Below, in pieces: positions 1 to 6,489 of a stretch of DNA of 11,503 bases; positions within the stretch are counted from its first letter, which is position 1; every line of letters starts with the position of its first letter. The translations under genes and the position numbers were made by a program. The notes beneath the pieces were generated by a model. It ran no database searches. It had not been told where the DNA came from and worked only from the letters and a program-made list of their open reading frames with translations. Origin of the DNA: an uncultured Thermoguttaceae bacterium (lineage in GTDB: Bacteria; Planctomycetota; Planctomycetia; Pirellulales; Thermoguttaceae); contig CAKVCP010000067.1 in assembly GCA_934725735.1 (NCBI GenBank), positions 1 to 11,503 of the forward strand, written 5' to 3'.

Positions 1-701
1 GGTTCGCGCGCGTAGACGGTCTGATAGTTGTCGCGATCCTCGGGAACCATTCTTCCCGAACGGATATACGGGGGAATCGGAACCCAGCCGACGCGGTCAA
101 GGAAAGAGAACGCGTCTTCCCCTTCTTTGAGGATAGGACGCACTATCAGAGTTTTCGCCTCGGTGTGAGCGACGACCTCTAAATAACGGGTCATACCGCC
201 GCCGATGGAGCTCATGAGTTCGATCTGTTCTCCCGGTCGGAGATAGCCGCGCGTTTTTGACATGATTTCCCAGAATCCGCGCGAGTCGTACTGAAGGAAG
301 AGGCCTTCCCATCGTCCGCCGGTGCTTGCGCGACGTCCGATGAGTCGCGCGGGGATGACCTTCGTGTCGTTGAGTACGAGAGCGTCTTCGGGGCGCAGAT
401 ATTCGACGATATTCGAGACGCGTCGATGTTCAAACGTTTGTTTTTGACGATCGACGACCATCATTCGCGCGTTGGCGCGGTTGGCTAACGGGGTCTGAGC
501 GACGAGTCTTTCGGGAAGTTCGTAATCGTACTGATCGAGTTCGTCGATTTCCGGTTCGTCATTAGGCGCGTTTGAGGGGACGACGTCGACCTTTGGAGAC
601 GCGTCTTTAGGAGCGTTTTGAGAGGGCGCCTGCCCCGATTGGGAGTTTGAATTTGGAGCGCTTTTGAACGCCGAGACGATCTTACTAAATAAACTGCTCA
701 A
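1..701 (-). CDS. queA: S-adenosylmethionine:tRNA ribosyltransferase-isomerase (QueA), C-terminal part missing
   Basis: QueA transfers and isomerises the ribosyl group of S-adenosylmethionine onto preQ1 in tRNA to give epoxyqueuosine, in the cytoplasm. Translating the minus strand shows the family's N-terminal order: YDYELPERLVAQTPL, then LVLNDTKVIPARLIG, then LRPGEQIEL, and VPIPPYIR followed by DNYQTVYARE at the window edge. About 233 codons are present and the 3' end lies outside the window. No in-frame ATG precedes the conserved region. The only reasonable start before the upstream in-frame stop is TTG at 701-699, with AGGA about 8 bases upstream. That start gives roughly 50 residues, rich in Ser, Pro, Asn and Gln, before the point where QueA normally begins. 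The gene is divergent from the glycosyltransferase gene. The family call is firm; the exact start is less so. Confidence 0.93.
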   Translation of the reverse strand, partial: MSSLFSKIVSAFKSAPNSNSQSGQAPSQNAPKDASPKVDVVPSNAPNDEPEIDELDQYDYELPERLVAQTPLANRANARMMVVDRQKQTFEHRRVSNIVEYLRPEDALVLNDTKVIPARLIGRRASTGGRWEGLFLQYDSRGFWEIMSKTRGYLRPGEQIELMSSIGGGMTRYLEVVAHTEAKTLIVRPILKEGEDAFSFLDRVGWVPIPPYIRSGRMVPEDRDNYQTVYARE

Positions 702-777
702 GGCTGTGATCCTGGAAATCCGAACGTAGACGCGACGCCGCGCGTGTCAGGAAAAAACAATATTTCAAACTCTGTCT

Positions 778-804
778 ATTATAACGAGAGTTTCGGCTTG
801 TAAA
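778..804 (-). promoter_or_regulatory. Candidate sigma-70-type promoter for queA
   Basis: On the minus strand a perfect TATAAT (778-783) is preceded by TTTACA (799-804) with a 15-base spacer, or TTTTAC with 16. It lies about 77 bases upstream of the queA TTG start, in an AT-rich island within the divergent intergenic region. The -10 match is exact, but the spacer is slightly short and no start site is known. Confidence 0.5.
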
Positions 805-851
805 AGGAGCGGTCGATATTTTTGAAAGGGCGGCGTCGGAGGTTTGGGGGC

Positions 852-879
852 TTGGCGTCGGACGGGCGCGCTTTAATAT
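852..879 (+). promoter_or_regulatory. Weak candidate promoter for the glycosyltransferase gene
   Basis: TTGGCG (852-857) is separated by 16 bases from TAATAT (874-879), inside a short AT-rich run about 75 bases before the chosen TTG start at 954. The match to consensus is only moderate. Its position, just ahead of an operon that must start somewhere in this gap, is the main support. Confidence 0.3.
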
Positions 880-941
880 ATTTATTATTCCGAAGACGGT
901 AATTTAGAGCGTCATGTTTCAGGTTGCGCGGCGTCGTTTGC

Positions 942-947
942 GAGGAG
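942..947 (+). promoter_or_regulatory. Ribosome binding site that decides the start at 954
   Basis: GAGGAG lies 6 bases before a TTG codon at 954, a standard spacing. The longer reading frame begins at another TTG (924) that has no purine-rich site at the right distance, and it would place this GAGGAG inside the coding region. The site therefore favours 954. Confidence 0.65.
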
Positions 948-953
948 ATCAAG

Positions 954-2099
954 TTGGCGGAGAAAAATAGGGGAGACGGTCGCGTTCGGGTTGGGCTTGT
1001 GATTCTCGAACTTTCGCGCGGCGGGGCGGAGAAGGCGCTCTTTGAACTTGCGACGCGCCTTGATCGGAGACGGTTCGAAGTCGTCGTCTATACGATTAGC
1101 GGACGCGCGCGGGACATGGAGGAATCGTATCTTCCGGCGCTTGAAGCGCGGGGAATCGAGACGCGGAACTTAGGACTTCGGAGCGTTTGGGGCGCTCCTT
1201 TGGCGCTCGCGCGACTTGCGAAGGCGTTTCGACGAGATCATATCGACGTCGCGCAAACTTTTATGTATCATGCAAATATTCTTGGTCGCGTCGCGGGTCG
1301 ACTTGGGGGAGCGCGGTTGATTTGCGCTGGGATACGCGTCGCGGAACGGGACGGACGATTCCGTCTTTTGATCGATCGATGGACGCGTTTTCTTTGCGAC
1401 GCGTGGGTTTGCGTCGGCGAGTCGACGGCGCGTTTTACTCGGGAGACGGGACGGATTCCGCGTTCGCGCGTTTATTCGATTCCCAACGGCGTTTCGCTCG
1501 ACGGACTGGAGCGTCGCGCCACGAGGGAAGGGCGCCGGAAACGGATGATCGCGATCGGTCGTCTCTGCCCTCAAAAAGGTTTCGACTGGCTGTTGACGAC
1601 TTATAAGAGTTGGCTGACTCCGTCGACGCGTCGCGACTGGGAGCTTTGGATTGTCGGCGCGGGGGAGGATCGCGAGGCGTTGGAGCGCCTCTGCGAAGAG
1701 GAAGGACTCGGCGATTTCGCGCGTTTTGTCGGATGGCGAAAGGACGCGCGCGATCTCCTTTGCGAATCGGAGCTTTTTCTTCTCCCTTCGCGATGGGAAG
1801 GGATGGCGAACGCGCTTCTCGAGGCTTGCGCGGCGGGACTTCCGACCCTTTGCATGGAGGTCGAAGGGACGCGCGAGGTTCTCGGAGAATCGAGCGACGA
1901 TCAGATTTGCGCGCCGGGGAACGCGGAAGAATGGGGGCGAAAGCTCGAACGACTAACCGACGACGCGGCGCTGCGAGCGCGACTTGGAGCGCGGAACCGC
2001 GACCGCGTTGCGCGCGAATTTACCCTCGACGGCGTCGCGAGGCGCTATGAAGATCTTTGGACGCGACTTTTGTCGGAGCGAACGCGCTCTAATTCTTAA
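954..2099 (+). CDS. GT4-family glycosyltransferase (GT-B fold)
   Basis: The protein is predicted to be a retaining, nucleotide-sugar-dependent glycosyltransferase for a cell-surface or exported glycan. Acceptor and sugar cannot be told from sequence. With the TTG start it has 381 residues, usual for the family. The N-terminal half carries the SRGGAEK loop (about 21-27). The C-terminal half shows SIPNGV (about 175-180), IGRLCPQKGF (about 201-210) with the Arg and Lys that usually contact the nucleotide diphosphate, VGWRKD, and then SRWEGMANALLEACAAGLP with the E-x7-E pair (E282 and E290) of GT4 enzymes. There is no signal peptide or membrane segment, so it should act in the cytoplasm or at the inner face of the membrane. 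It is followed after 17 bases by a secreted-protein gene, probably in one transcript. It is a lone glycosyltransferase with no polysaccharide cluster in view. Confidence 0.88.
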   Translation: MAEKNRGDGRVRVGLVILELSRGGAEKALFELATRLDRRRFEVVVYTISGRARDMEESYLPALEARGIETRNLGLRSVWGAPLALARLAKAFRRDHIDVAQTFMYHANILGRVAGRLGGARLICAGIRVAERDGRFRLLIDRWTRFLCDAWVCVGESTARFTRETGRIPRSRVYSIPNGVSLDGLERRATREGRRKRMIAIGRLCPQKGFDWLLTTYKSWLTPSTRRDWELWIVGAGEDREALERLCEEEGLGDFARFVGWRKDARDLLCESELFLLPSRWEGMANALLEACAAGLPTLCMEVEGTREVLGESSDDQICAPGNAEEWGRKLERLTDDAALRARLGARNRDRVAREFTLDGVARRYEDLWTRLLSERTRSNS

Positions 2100-2116
2100 C
2101 TGGGAGGAAGAAAGAG

Positions 2117-3379
2117 ATGGTTGCGCGAAGAGTTGGAACGATATTCTTTTCTGCGACGTTGATCTTGCTGTTGTCGACGCCCGCGAGTGGCGCGGCGGAG
2201 AGCGAGATCGCGAAGATTGCGAACGCGTACGAGGCGCAGTGGCAGGAAGTCCGCGCGCTGAGGATTCAATACCGTCGCGAAAGTCGGACGCGAACGTCGA
2301 CGAACGTCTTTAAAGAATGCGACTGGGAGATGGTCGGAGATCGGATGAAGTCTCTCGAAGGGAGAACGACGACGTTTCCTCTCGATCCTCTCAACCCGGA
2401 ATCGAAGCCGTTGACGGCGAACGTCGTATCGCTGAGCTACTTCGACGGAGAGAAGACGTACGAACTTTCCGAGCCTGCGAAGTTGTGGCCGATCGCCGAA
2501 ACGCGTCTCGAAGACTACGAAGAGCTTCGTCGTCGCGGATTTCGCGCGTCGATTTCCAATCGCTACAAACATTGGCGTTTCTGGTTCTCGTGCCCGATTC
2601 CGCGCTATTTTTCAACGCCTTCCGAATCGGAGCCGATCTCTCTTCCCGATCTCGTCGCGAAGTATCCTTCGAAGATTCTCAAGCGCGCCCGCGCGTCGAA
2701 TGGCGACTCTCTCGTGCAGCTCGAAATTCGAGACGATTCCGTTCGAGGGGACTACGAATCTTTCTTCGACTCCTGGACGATGTATCTATCCCTTAACGAA
2801 TCGAAAAAATACGCGGTCGAGGGGTATCAGCTAAACGTACGAACGAAAAAGGATCCCAATAAGAAAATCGTGTCGGAATATACGGTGGACAAGTTCAAGG
2901 AGTTCGGCGAAGGGATTTGGATTCCGACGAATGTGGAATATCGCGTACATAGCGCGGGTCAGAGCAGTTCCCTCACGAAGGTCGTGATCCGCGGCGTGTC
3001 GATTAACGTGCCGTCTCCGAATTTTGCCGATTTTCATTTCTTACCGGGCATGGTCGTTCGCGAACAAAATTGGCGAGAAGGGGAAGAAAAGCCGACGATT
3101 TTGACTCACGTCTGGGGGATCGACGCGCCCGAGACAACTTACGCGAGCGACGAAGAATTTTGGCAGTTCTACAATCGGGAATATCCCTACGAAGAGCCCG
3201 AGGTTGAAGCGCCGGAAGGCGGTTTCGGCAAAGAAAGGAACCGCCTTTTCTTCTACGGCGCCCTTGCGACCCTTCTGGCGTTCGTTGGGCTCGCAATCTA
3301 TACCCGACGCGCAATCTCCCGCGACATGGAAGAAGAGGAACTCATCGCCGCGCAAGAAGCGCTGAAGAAATCTCCGTAA
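2117..3379 (+). CDS. Secreted, C-terminally membrane-anchored protein of unknown function
   Basis: I do not recognise a named family. The 420-residue product starts with a clear Sec signal: two Arg at 4-5, hydrophobic stretch 9-20, and likely cleavage after the SGA at 24-26. The middle (about 30-335) has alternating strands and motifs such as SYFDGEKTYEL (107-117), FGEGIWIPTNVEYRV (263-277) and FADFHFLPGMVV (303-314). These resemble the LolA/LppX-like half-barrel proteins of planctomycetes; that fold is my inference. A proline/glutamate-rich linker (357-368) leads to one transmembrane helix (about 377-396). A charged tail (RRAISRDMEEEEL onward) then probably lies in the cytoplasm. GGAGG sits 9 bases before the ATG. 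It lies 17 bases after the glycosyltransferase, so the two are probably co-transcribed. It could handle a lipid or surface polymer. Confidence 0.8.
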   Translation: MVARRVGTIFFSATLILLLSTPASGAAESEIAKIANAYEAQWQEVRALRIQYRRESRTRTSTNVFKECDWEMVGDRMKSLEGRTTTFPLDPLNPESKPLTANVVSLSYFDGEKTYELSEPAKLWPIAETRLEDYEELRRRGFRASISNRYKHWRFWFSCPIPRYFSTPSESEPISLPDLVAKYPSKILKRARASNGDSLVQLEIRDDSVRGDYESFFDSWTMYLSLNESKKYAVEGYQLNVRTKKDPNKKIVSEYTVDKFKEFGEGIWIPTNVEYRVHSAGQSSSLTKVVIRGVSINVPSPNFADFHFLPGMVVREQNWREGEEKPTILTHVWGIDAPETTYASDEEFWQFYNREYPYEEPEVEAPEGGFGKERNRLFFYGALATLLAFVGLAIYTRRAISRDMEEEELIAAQEALKKSP

Positions 3380-3420
3380 CGCGGCGCGTCCCTATTTTCC
3401 TCCCTTTCAAACGACTCGCG

Positions 3421-5859
3421 CTACTGATCCCACTCGTTTGTTTGCCCCGGCAATTCGGAGTTGAGCGACGCCCAGAAGGGGTGGCGTCTGTCCGCGCGCG
3501 TTCTCGCGTCTTCTAAGATCACGCGCGTCGACGGTTCGACGCGTCCGCTCTGCGGCGTGAGTTTCTTTCCATTGAAAAGAACCTCGATCTTCCGATCAAA
3601 ATCCACCAGATCAGGGGAGAGGAAAATTACCCCGCGCTTGGCGCTGGAGACGACGCGCACTTTGTTATTGACAACTTTGAAAAACTCGGTCTTTGCCGGA
3701 CGATACATCGGTCCCAAACTTCGCGTGTAGAGGGGATCGACCATCGAGTCTGCGGGGAAGTCGAAGAGCTCGACGCTCCAGAAAAAGTTGTCCCATGGAC
3801 GCGCGGAATACGCGACGCGTTCGTCGGAGGACATGAATGTGCGCGACCTCACCCCCATCCACTCGAAAATCTTCGTCGTCTCTTCCGCAAAGGTCTCCTG
3901 TCCGCGCCCCTTATACAGGACGTACGTCATATCGAAGGGCTTGGAGAGATCCATACCCCAGTCGAGCGTCTCGCGACTTGCGATAATTTTTCCGCCGTCG
4001 AGTTCCCCTCCGACTCCGTATACGGGCACAAACTGCGCGTTCTTCTTCAAAATGGCGGTCATGTATTTCGCTTCCCCGCAAACCGGGATAATTCCCGCCC
4101 ACAAGTCGGGTCTACCGAGCGCGACGTCCCAAACCGCGTCGGCTCCCGTATAGAAGCCCGCGAGGAAGATTCGGTCGACGTCGATCGAAAAAGTACGTAG
4201 CGCGTCGCGAAGGCAATAGAGGGTCGCCGCGCATGGAACTGCGGAAAAATCGTACGGGATCCCCTTTTCCGTCCATCTCGGCGCAATGACGATATATCCG
4301 TAACGCGACGCCTGGCCGTACCTCTCGTAAACCTTTTTCCCCTGAGCGTTTACCTTTTCCGTCCACGGTCCGCACCACCAGTTCAACTGGTTGAACGGTT
4401 CGGAGCGTTCGCCATGAAGAGAGACGATCGTCGGATATTTTTTGTTCGGATCGTATTCCGGCGGGAGTTGGACGCAATACGTGAAGGTCTTCCCGTCCTG
4501 GAAGGAAGGGACGGAGATTTCATATTGGGCGGGCGTCTCCTTCGTGGAGCGAGGGGGGCTCTTTGGCGGCTTCATATTCTCTAGGATGAGAGAGACGAAT
4601 TTCGGCGTCGCGGCCTCTTCGCTCTTGATCTCTTTCCATAACTTTTCGCGCTGTAAAGGTCGCGACTCGAGTAGATAGCGTCGAGTCGCCTGGCGGACGC
4701 GATAAATGGAGGCGGTCATTTCGATTCTCGAGTCGGCGCCGATATTTCCGACGAGCCATCCGGAGAGGCCGATAGCGAGTCTCTGCGAGTCGTTTAGGGA
4801 GGAGTCGACAAGCGCCTGCTCGAACGCGGCGAATCTTCCGAGCGTGTTGGGCGAGAGTTCGCGCTTGATTTCGGAACAGAGGGCGGAGAGGCCCTTTTTG
4901 AGTTCTTCGTCTTCGAGTTTTTCGACGAGTTCGTCGATTTTTTGGATGATTTCGTCGCGCTTTTTATCTTCCGCTTCGAATTCGCGCCTCATTCTTCTGA
5001 GCGCCTGCAACTTTTCGGGGGAGACGCGATCCTCTTCGAACGCGGCGATGAGTTCGCGCACCTTCTTGTGCTGTCCTGCGGCGCGGCGCATCTCGAGCTC
5101 GTTAATGAGACGTTCCGCCGACATTTGCTTGATGAGGCGCAGGGCGACGTCTAGTCTCGAACCGTTCGATTCTTCCTGTTCGAAATCTTTGATAATTTCC
5201 TGCAACTCTTCGACCGCTTGTTCGTAGAGCGCGGCCTGAACGTAGAACTGGTAGACGCGAAGTCTGTCTTCAAGGGAGTTCGGATCGATCTGTTTTTTGA
5301 TGAGCCCGGAGAGAACTTCGCGCGGCACGACGTAGGGGGAAAGTCGCATATCGATATTATGAGTGAGCCCTTGGACGCGCACGTATGTCGGGGCGATTTC
5401 GGTGACGCCCTGGACGATCGTGGCGTTGCCCGCGGCGATAACGCGACGCCCGAAGAGGTCGAAATCCTCGACGACGCGCCATGCGCCGAGGGCGGCGACC
5501 TTTTCGTTAGGGTTCGTGTTGACGCGTTGCGAGATTCTGAAGACATCGGCGGCGGCTCCGGATTCGTCGGGTATGAGGTCGGCGACGTTGTTTTTCGGAA
5601 TATATATTCTCCTCAACTCGTCGTCGACGGCGAGAATTTTTTCCGACGTGACGGGAGAGGAATCGCGTTCCGTGCGCGACTCGTTCGTTTCGGCGACGCT
5701 CTTCGTTGGAAAGATGGAGCCGATGAAGAGTCTTCCGTCCTTCATGACAACGCGCGTTTGAGCGGCGTAAGTTGCGTTGACGCCGAGAGTAAGAAGGAGT
5801 CCAATCGCTACGACGAACGCGCGCGCGGCTCCTCGTCTTGTTTTCAAAATCCGAATCAT
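3421..5859 (-). CDS. Large secreted protein with an apparently inactive alpha/beta-hydrolase domain
   Basis: The 812-residue protein has a Sec signal (charged 1-13, hydrophobic about 14-27, cleavage near YAA at 31-33). A small beta-rich region (about 34-180, beginning RVVMKDGRLFIG) is followed by a long charged helical, probably coiled-coil, part (about 195-430). An alpha/beta-hydrolase domain of the esterase/depolymerase type follows (about 447-672), with YPTIVSLHG (475-483), YGYIVIAPRW (520-529) and DRIFLAGFYTGADAVWDVAL (562-581). The C-terminal segment (about 690-812) contains VIFLSPDLVDFD and EDARTRADRRHPFWA, a pattern I associate with planctomycete proteins. At the nucleophile elbow G-x-S-x-G reads G-F-Y-T-G (568-572), with Tyr for Ser. 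Where a GHxxxF-like histidine is expected the sequence reads GRGQETF (651-657). Hydrolysis by the usual triad is therefore doubtful, and a binding or scaffold role outside the cytoplasm is plausible. AAGGGA precedes the ATG by about 5 bases. Confidence 0.85.
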   Translation of the reverse strand: MIRILKTRRGAARAFVVAIGLLLTLGVNATYAAQTRVVMKDGRLFIGSIFPTKSVAETNESRTERDSSPVTSEKILAVDDELRRIYIPKNNVADLIPDESGAAADVFRISQRVNTNPNEKVAALGAWRVVEDFDLFGRRVIAAGNATIVQGVTEIAPTYVRVQGLTHNIDMRLSPYVVPREVLSGLIKKQIDPNSLEDRLRVYQFYVQAALYEQAVEELQEIIKDFEQEESNGSRLDVALRLIKQMSAERLINELEMRRAAGQHKKVRELIAAFEEDRVSPEKLQALRRMRREFEAEDKKRDEIIQKIDELVEKLEDEELKKGLSALCSEIKRELSPNTLGRFAAFEQALVDSSLNDSQRLAIGLSGWLVGNIGADSRIEMTASIYRVRQATRRYLLESRPLQREKLWKEIKSEEAATPKFVSLILENMKPPKSPPRSTKETPAQYEISVPSFQDGKTFTYCVQLPPEYDPNKKYPTIVSLHGERSEPFNQLNWWCGPWTEKVNAQGKKVYERYGQASRYGYIVIAPRWTEKGIPYDFSAVPCAATLYCLRDALRTFSIDVDRIFLAGFYTGADAVWDVALGRPDLWAGIIPVCGEAKYMTAILKKNAQFVPVYGVGGELDGGKIIASRETLDWGMDLSKPFDMTYVLYKGRGQETFAEETTKIFEWMGVRSRTFMSSDERVAYSARPWDNFFWSVELFDFPADSMVDPLYTRSLGPMYRPAKTEFFKVVNNKVRVVSSAKRGVIFLSPDLVDFDRKIEVLFNGKKLTPQSGRVEPSTRVILEDARTRADRRHPFWASLNSELPGQTNEWDQ

Positions 5860-5865
5860 AACTTT

Positions 5866-5893
5866 CCCTTAAACTAGGGCTCAACGGCCCCTA
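5866..5893 (-). promoter_or_regulatory. Possible leader with two competing short hairpins over the ribosome binding site
   Basis: Read on the minus strand, TAGGG (5893-5889) is followed by CCCTA (5879-5875) and then AAGGG (5870-5866), which is the ribosome binding site of the 812-residue gene. CCCTA can pair either with the upstream TAGGG (5 bp, extendable by one pair past a bulged G) or with the AGGG of the binding site (4 bp). The two pairings exclude each other. The helices are short, so this is only suggestive. Confidence 0.2.
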
Positions 5894-6024
5894 AGTATTA
5901 ACGGCAAGATTTTTGGAAAGATTCAGCGAAAGACGACGCTCCGCATTAGGTTCGTTATTTTACGTAAAGCGCCGTCGACGAGCGCTAAAGTCTTCAATTT
6001 TTCATATAAAACTTTGAATCGAAC

Positions 6025-6051
6025 TTGCGTTAAGAACGCCTTTTCTTTATT
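6025..6051 (+). promoter_or_regulatory. Weak candidate promoter with an inverted repeat, ahead of the 108-residue gene
   Basis: TTGCGT (6025-6030) and TTTATT (6046-6051) are 15 bases apart. A perfect inverted repeat, GCGTT-AAG-AACGC (6027-6039), overlaps the -35 and spacer and could be an operator. Because it is followed by a pyrimidine-rich run it could instead be a small attenuator hairpin. The rest of the divergent region (5894-6024) holds AT-rich patches but nothing else I can name. Confidence 0.22.
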
Positions 6052-6097
6052 CTTTGAGCGTTAATTCGCGAATGCCCACGGATGGGAGGATCGAGAA

Positions 6098-6424
6098 ATG
6101 AAGATAGAAGACGAAATTGAACAAGGATTGAAATACGCGCGCGAAAAATTGACGCGTCTACTCGCCGACGGAACGGGGAGTAGTCGCGACACGGCGGATC
6201 TTGCGTTGGCGGCGTTGGCGGCGTTGGCGCTTGTCGCGGCGCGCGAACGCAAGTTCCAGGGAGGGAACGCGCCGATACGAAGCGCGGAACTTCGCGTCGT
6301 AGGTACTGACGCGGAGCCTCGTATTCTATCTTTTGAACGCGAAGCCGCCGCGCTTCGCGGCGAGTTTGCGAGGACGCAGGGAGGCTACGTCGGGCCGTCT
6401 TTGCGTCTTTATGTCGGCGATTAA
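6098..6424 (+). CDS. Small protein of unknown function (108 residues)
   Basis: I do not recognise this protein. Three things support it as a real gene: a strong GGGAGGA site 7 bases before the ATG, codon use like the neighbours, and a clear hairpin terminator 19 bases after the stop. The N-terminus (1-25) is a charged, probably helical segment (MKIEDEIEQGLKYAREKL). Next comes an Ala/Leu-rich helix (about 33-48) encoded in part by a triple 9-bp repeat. The C-terminal half (about 60-108) is mixed, ending GPSLRLYVGD. There is no signal peptide, and the hydrophobic run is rather short and Ala-rich for a membrane span. It appears to be a single-gene transcript between two divergent or convergent minus-strand genes. 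The function is unknown. Confidence 0.7.
   Translation: MKIEDEIEQGLKYAREKLTRLLADGTGSSRDTADLALAALAALALVAARERKFQGGNAPIRSAELRVVGTDAEPRILSFEREAAALRGEFARTQGGYVGPSLRLYVGD
6203..6229 (+). repeat. Three perfect tandem copies of a 9-bp unit (GCGTTGGCG)
   Basis: The unit GCGTTGGCG occurs at 6203-6211, 6212-6220 and 6221-6229 with no mismatch. It is in frame, so each copy adds Ala-Leu-Ala to the helix at residues 36-44 of the 108-residue protein. A change in copy number would lengthen or shorten the helix by three residues without a frameshift. Confidence 0.9.
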
Positions 6425-6431
6425 AGCCGAG

Positions 6432-6477
6432 TGAAAAAAGAAGGGCGTCGCGCAATCAAGCGCGGTGCCTTTTTTTT
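6432..6477. terminator. Intrinsic terminator, probably working in both directions
   Basis: GGCGTCGCGC (6444-6453), loop AATCAA (6454-6459) and GCGCGGTGCC (6460-6469) form a 10-bp stem with two G-U wobbles, followed by eight T (6470-6477). On the other side an A-rich run (6434-6442) gives a U-rich tail when read from the minus strand. It lies between the stop of the 108-residue gene (6424) and the end of the minus-strand FlgG-like gene (6490), so it can end both transcripts. Confidence 0.88.
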
Positions 6478-6489
6478 ATTGTCGAATGA

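Noticed and set aside
924..953. Ten extra N-terminal residues for the glycosyltransferase, starting at TTG 924
   Set aside because: No ribosome binding site fits this TTG, whereas GAGGAG at 942-947 fits the in-frame TTG at 954, and the extra residues are not part of the GT4 fold.
3380..3420. Terminator between the two converging genes
   Set aside because: The 41-base gap holds only weak GCGCG-type complementarity and no T- or A-tract next to it, so no terminator can be supported.
4706..5227. 173-codon plus-strand frame rich in serine
   Set aside because: It is the mirror of the coiled-coil region of the minus-strand protein; the poly-Ser composition comes from reading Glu/Lys-rich helix codons backwards.
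5218..5877. 219-codon open frame on the plus strand
   Set aside because: It lies antisense to the signal-peptide and N-terminal part of the 812-residue protein, matches no family and lacks a proper binding site. It is a by-product of few stop codons in this base composition.
6030..6455. 141-codon minus-strand frame covering the small plus-strand gene
   Set aside because: It runs through the terminator stem and lacks a binding site, while the plus-strand frame has both a strong site and a terminator.
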